Of a stretch of 64,000 bases of DNA, positions 58,882 through 64,000 are shown piece by piece. The position numbers and the translations under genes were made by a program. Source of the DNA: Pardosa pseudoannulata (Eukaryota > Arthropoda > Arachnida > Araneae > Lycosidae); contig CM063500.1 of NCBI GenBank assembly GCA_032207245.1, forward strand, positions 64,596,321 to 64,660,320, written 5' to 3'. How positions within the stretch are numbered: the first letter of the stretch is position 1; every line of letters begins with the position of its first letter. The notes under the pieces were generated by a model, which was not told the DNA's origin, made no database searches, and saw only the letters and a program-made list of their open reading frames with translations.

Positions 58882-61038
58882 GTAAGAATTTTATGTACAA
58901 AAATGTCATATGTATGGGAGGTGGATATGTGTGCTCTAGAAAATTACTTCTAAAAGCATTTTTATTCAGAAATATCATTTGAACTGAAGAATAAAGGTTT
59001 ATTAAAAATACACGGAAATTATATTTTTATTAGAAGGAAAATTTTATATTTATTATAGTTGTCCAAGTTTCCATCTTTCACCGTGGAAGGTGCTATAGTT
59101 ACCGGAAATGTCATCGCTCTTGCATTATCTATTGCAACGATGACTTAAAGCATGATTTTAATGGGGTGTTTTCTTAAGGAGACATAGTTCCTTTCGAAAC
59201 TTAAAATCTTCATTATAACATCCTTTTTTTTCATTCATAATAAAATAAAATGTTCTGGTCTTTTCAGAATTAATTCAAGTACTTTAACAGCATTCTAGTC
59301 TTAAGAAAATTATTTTCTTTTGTCATTTAAAGTAATATATGTTTTATAATAACATAAAATATATACCTAAAATGAAAAAAAAAAATGACTTTCACTTACT
59401 CGGAAAGTAACTTTAAAAATGTGTATCTTGCAAATCTAAATTTTTTATATCAAATTGAAGTAAAATTACCGTTTCTGTTACATAATCCAAAATTATACAT
59501 TTGCATCTGACATTTTACAATTTAAAATTTTTAAAAATCTCTAAGAAATTGAATATTAAACCTTTACCATTATAAAAAATAAAATATGTTATTTCTATTA
59601 ATATAATTGTAGTTCACAGTATAATAAAGGTATTTTCATTCTGCTTTAAGTTTAATAACCGGTATACTGTTGTATAAAATGATGGTCCATAGATATGTTT
59701 GATTATTTAAGTAAACTTCAAATAAAGTATTTATTAATTAAAGATTTTAAGTAGTTTTAAAAACGAAGGTTCAAGCTGCTAAATATTGTCAAAGCATAAA
59801 AATATATGGTTTGGTATGAAAATAGGTTGATTCTCTTCTTAACTGACTTTAAGGTCATAACATTGGAGGGAAAAGGCCAGTTGGAAAATGTTTTAAATAG
59901 ATATTTCAAAAGAGCAAAAATTCAAAGGAAGTTGCTAAAGACAATAATAAAGTGGAAATGAAAGCATATTCTGACTAAAAATGATTTTGGTATGTGATAT
60001 AAACAATGCATTGAACACAGTATTTGAAGAAAATATATTAAGTAGTAATAATAAGTATCATTTTTAAACATATGTTTATAAATATATTTTGCTCTCATTT
60101 TTATCTTTACTATATTGGTTTCAAGCTAGCAAATAGACATAAACAAATTTGAGTAGGAAATACCCTGCACGTGTAATAATTTATAAAATAAAGAATAGAA
60201 AAGTTAGAAATAATAATACCGAACAATAAAAATAATTTTTAAAAAGGAAGCGTTTGTTATTTTAGACAATATTTCTTATTTGAAATACGACGTTTCTTTT
60301 TCAAAATTTTTAATTTAGAAACTTTCATCTCTAAATTTTAACTTATTGATGCTTCCAATATTTTTTTGAGTTTCGCATTATTCAGCTATCTTGCTACGCA
60401 AATATTTATTCTTAACTATGTGTTGTCTAGTAAGTCTTAAATAAACTATAAAAATTTAAAAAAAAAAAGTTAAAAGAATTGAAAACAAAAAAAAATTTAT
60501 CATTTTATAAAATATAATAAAAATATCTTTTTGTCATTTTATGTAATATTTTTCGTAGCTGGGCTAGTTGTATTTTTTGCATTGTATATCTCATTTTACT
60601 GTTTGAAGTGCAACTCATCCCGTGCTAGATGGCGCAGCTGAGTCATCTCTCCCAATAACATACGTTCAGTAAAGATAAACAAATTATTAAGCGTGTACCA
60701 GATAATTCTCAGACAAAAAAAAAAAAAAAAACCATTTTACATGCCTCATAGAGTACTTTAAAATTCTGGAAAATTAAAAATTTTACTGGTCCCGTCATAT
60801 GATGGGCTATATGCTAGTAAGATAAATCAGTTCTAAGTATGGGATTTGTTAAATTGTTACGAAAGCGGGACGCTTCAACTCTGAAAAGCGTATATGCATG
60901 CATGCAGTCACTGGAAAACCTTGACTTTATTCGTACTCTGACCAATCGTAACTGACCAATGTTTGAGATTTTGAATAAAATGGAATAAGTGTATCTTTGC
61001 AGGGTTCTGAAATTCGTATTTTCTTTCTTTTAATATAG
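58882..61038 (+). other. Intron of the MATH-BTB gene
   Basis: GTAAGAAT ... TTCTTTCTTTTAATATAG. From 58977 onward it is duplicated at 36875-38922. It carries a Helitron 3' end (60699-60817, CCCGTCATATGATGGG then CTAG|T). Confidence 0.8.
60699..60817 (+). mobile_element. Helitron 3' end fragment
   Basis: Paralog of 38578-38699, in the intron. Includes an A18 run that is shorter in the other copy. Confidence 0.85.
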
Positions 61039-61640
61039 TAGAAAAGAGTGTCCAGACGTCCGGTCCAAAATATCCAGAAAGTCATCCTTGCTTGGAAAAT
61101 CTTTCGCTTGACCTGAGTAAACTAGTAGAAGGTGGTGCGGACACCGACGTGCAGTTGAAATGCGGAGACGTTTCCTTAAGAGCACACAAATTGATTCTGG
61201 GTGCACGTTCTGAAGTGTTCCGCGCTATGATGCAAACAGACATGGTGGAGGGACGACAGGGCATCATCGAAATCATCGATATGGAACCTGAACCTTTTAA
61301 TATCTTTATCAAATACATATATACTGGAAACTTACCCGAGCTCACAATGGAAACTGCTTTGCCGATTTACGAGGCTGCCGACAAGTACCAGGTGGAAGCT
61401 TTAAAGATGAAAAGCCGCCAATTCCTGGCGAATAACTTGTCACCAGAGAATGCTCTTGGAATTTTCCTGATCGCCGATGCCCACAGCGACACTGATTTAA
61501 AAGATCACTTAATTCATTACATCAACATGGAAAAGATACCCAGCAGAAAAGAAGAATGGCTAAAATTCTGTAATGAATACTCGAAGCTTGCTAACGAGGT
61601 GTTAAACTATTTTTATGATTTACCAAAAGTTTTCTGGTAA
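61039..61640 (+). CDS. BTB/BACK exon of the TDPOZ-type gene
   Basis: Expected to dimerise and bind cullin-3, making the protein a ubiquitin-ligase adaptor. The exon starts in phase 1 with VEKSVQTSGPKYPESHPCLE, then BTB: DVQLKCGDVSLRAHKLILGA, RSEVFRAMMQTDMVEG, FNIFIKYIYTGNLPEL, EAADKYQVEALKMKSRQFL, followed by the start of BACK (NNLSPENALGIFLIADAHSD) and a tail KIPSRKEEWLKFCNEYSKLA, stop TAA at 61640. All BTB core landmarks (the H-K-x-I-L and Y-I-Y-T-G motifs) are present. It is closely similar to 38923-39527. Spliced to 58470-58881 it makes an open MATH-BTB gene. Confidence 0.88.
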
Positions 61641-62099
61641 CTGATAAAATCAAGATATTCTTAATTTAATTATAGATCGTTTGTTTAATGAGACCAATAA
61701 TGTCGTGATCTGAAAAAGAATAAAGTTGAAAAATTTAAAAATAAGGTGATTCCGTGTCTTAACAACAAATTTTTGATTTCAGAAATTTAGGATAATTTTT
61801 GATATAATATTAACAGATTTTATACAGGAAAAGTTTATATGAAAGAACAGTAAATTCGTCAGATAAAATTAAAAGTTATAAGAAATTTTTAACTTTTAAT
61901 ATTAGAATATATGCTATTTTGCAACAAATATTTTTCATAGATTTTTAAAGAGTGTGATCTGTACCTTAAAGGATCAGATTTGTGATAAGTAAAATATTTT
62001 TCGAGAAAAGAAATTTCCCCAATATATGCACATACTGGCAACTTAATTGAAAACTTAGGATTAGTGTTTTATATAACTCATTGTTACATGGATAACAGT

Positions 62100-62455
62100 T
62101 CTTAATCGTGAGGATATTGATGCTATGATCGCATTAAATAAGAGTAAACCATGCATTGGGTACACAAACATTAAGATTATCTAAGTTAAACAGAAGAGGG
62201 GTTTGTTTTCGCATACGTTTTTTTAAATGTTCCACATATTTTCTATTGGATAAAGATCCGACCTTTGTGGGGGCATTAGAAGCTGACTTAATTCGCATGC
62301 TCAATGAATCTATCTTGAATGATTCCGACACAATATTTATTTGTATTAACGTCAAAGTTCCTGTCACCTGCGGAAGGAAATTGCAATTTGCACGTAATCT
62401 GCTTATATGCCTCAAAATTACATGGATGTGTGTCTATTTTCAACAACCACCAAGA
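62100..62455 (+). pseudogene. MATH-like fragment downstream of the gene
   Basis: Same fragment as the units at 40-43 kb (DKDPTFVGALEADLIRMLNE, NDSDTIFICINVKVPV) but single. The match ends at CAACAACCACCAAGAAATAA, where 40-43 kb units jump to the BTB tail. It is therefore the likely source or an early product of the array. Confidence 0.65.
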
Positions 62456-62469
62456 AATAATTTTCATCC

Positions 62470-63190
62470 AAAAAGAACGTACCCCTTACCATAATACTAC
62501 CACCAGACCCTTGCACAATGTGGATATTGCAAGATGAATTAATGTCTCAATGGGGTTCACGCCAATATTATCAAAAAGTCTTTGGTGCACTTCAACGTAT
62601 AGCGTGATTAACCACATAACTTTTTTCCAGGCCTCTTCTGTACAGTTACCTCTTTCAAGACACCACTGCAAACAAATTCTTGAATTTGGGGCATAAATGA
62701 GGTTTCTTCATGCGCATCCGAGTATGCAAACTTATCCTCTACAAATTTCTGTGCATTGTTTGAAATCGAGATCGGTTGCAGAGAACCTTGTTTGAAGTTT
62801 CTCATATGAAGTTCAGTAGAGTTCCTATTCTACCGTACCATCCATTACAGACGACGGCGATGTAGTCAATGATTATTGCATCTAAACATGCTTCGAGTCT
62901 GCTTCCAACTCTTGAACACCATTGAAATAGCTACTTTTCTGTGAGAATCTAGTGGTTTCTACTGCATTCACAATCGTAGTTACTGCTAAATGAGTCTCAA
63001 CGATCTCCCCTTTTTCAAGTAGGGCAAGTCCTGTCTTTTTCCCATATTATTGTCTGTATTGTTATATTTAGTCGCATACCTTACTTTTGACATTTCATCC
63101 ACGTCATAAACAAATTTTCTATAGATCCCCTCTAACGAGCATTTACAGAAAATTTTACAGGTTTCTAATTCTTTAGCTAGTGTGTATATG
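62470..63190 (-). pseudogene. Unrecognised coding-like relic
   Basis: On the minus strand, from 63170 down, frames read ELETCKIFCKCSLEGIYRKF, VYDVDEMSKVRYATKYNN, then after a 1-bp shift KGEIVETHLAVTTIVNAVET and KSSYFNGVQELEADSKHV, then MRNFKQGSLQPISISNNAQK and FAYSDAHEETSFMPQIQEFV. GC content is higher than in the flanks and the peptides have ordinary composition. Stops and at least two frame changes separate the parts. I cannot name the family. It could be a decayed gene or a mobile-element ORF. Confidence 0.45.
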
Positions 63191-64000
63191 GAATTTCAGT
63201 GTAAAACTTAATTTATCTCACATCTACATGCAGTACAAAAACTTCTTGTTTTATTTCAAATCGGATTCTAATTGTTTCAGAATAGACTGTTAAAAGCATA
63301 TAATGACTCAAATGAAAAAAATATACATTGCAGTTTTATTATTTTGAATATATTGTTTGTATTGAAAAAACACAAACTGGGGAAAATCATTTTGAAGAAT
63401 TAAACTTCTAGAAAACTATTTTAAATATAGATTAATTTTTTGTAAGATTACTTTAAATGAATTTGATGCAGTTTTGCTTAAAGTTATAGCTATTTCATTT
63501 CACTATATTTTCGTTGAATTAAAAACTGTTAATTAAGATATTAGATACACAACACTGAAGGATGTGCGAATGATGCGCAAAAATGTATATCTGTGTCGGA
63601 TTAATTATCTATTTTTTTATAATCGTATTAACTGTTAATAACTTTTTCAAAAATAATTATATATTTTGTATAATTTATCTTTTCATTTTGCATTTGCAAT
63701 TTTCTCTATAGTACTTCAATATTTAAATTTTTTTTATTGATATAAAGGAGAGCTTGTAACGATATATTTAATGTAGAAGTAATTAATTTTAGTCATAATT
63801 TAAACATTATTAATTAAATGTAAATAATTTTTTTTTAAATGTTTCAGCAATAATAAATTATATTTTGTAAATGTTTGTAAAACTTCACTTTTTTTGTATT
63901 TGGCAACACTTATCAATATTCTAAAATTTTGAAAAAAACACACTAGAGTACAGAATAAATGTGGTGAAAGATTTTATGGTCGTATTCTTTTTTTAACTAG
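63191..64000. other. AT-rich tail of the window
   Basis: No coding or repeat structure recognised. Confidence 0.5.

Overview
The window looks like eukaryotic, AT-rich, repeat-dense arthropod DNA, most likely from a spider or related arachnid. This is inference. The support is an intron-bearing MATH-BTB (TDPOZ/speckle-type POZ-like) gene with recent partial duplicates, selectin-type sushi exons with phase-1 boundaries, and a mix of mariner, Tc1, piggyBac, hAT, pogo, Helitron and tRNA-derived SINE copies typical of arachnid genomes. There are no bacterial operons, no CRISPR array and no rRNA. Two 100-base N runs (2441-2540 and 56401-56500) are assembly gaps.

Layout. 1-2440 is a ~270 bp satellite that runs into the first gap. 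2.5-8.3 kb is repeat debris: an interspersed family here called R1, a dead mariner and two LTR-like segments. 8.5-12.7 kb holds two plus-strand sushi (CCP) exons. The second is preceded by a ~103 bp tandem array that repeats its own splice acceptor and first half. A possible terminal exon of the same or a related gene is at 20.2 kb, and decayed tandem relatives of its 3' end lie at 24.7-25.4 kb. 14.2-16.5 kb is an R1 copy interrupted by an intact Tc1-like element (14585-16082), the only mobile element here with a full-length transposase ORF. 18.8-30 kb contains a palindromic MITE, a head-to-head fragment of poly(A)-binding protein sequence, a fold-back repeat, two degraded IS630/Tc1-type elements, (TA)n tracts and a Helitron inside one of them. 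30.7-31.9 kb is a ~165 bp tandem repeat.

The second half is dominated by a MATH-BTB locus. A block at about 35.8-40.1 kb is duplicated at 56.5-62.4 kb. The 58-62 kb copy keeps a MATH-like exon (58470-58881) and a BTB/BACK exon (61039-61640) whose splice phases match. The 36-40 kb copy lacks a ~1.9 kb segment with the MATH exon, so only the BTB/BACK exon (38923-39527) remains. Downstream of that copy lies a tandem array of internally deleted gene fragments (40.07-43.7 kb) that becomes more degraded with distance. Between the two copies are a nonautonomous Helitron, hAT, pogo and MITE copies, SINEs, and two phase-compatible minus-strand exons (53716-53784, 50375-50568) of a gene I do not recognise.

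The genes do not form a pathway that I can see. The MATH-BTB product would be expected to act as a cullin-3 substrate adaptor, and the sushi product as a secreted or cell-surface protein. Both loci show partial tandem duplication of exons, which is the most distinctive property of the window.
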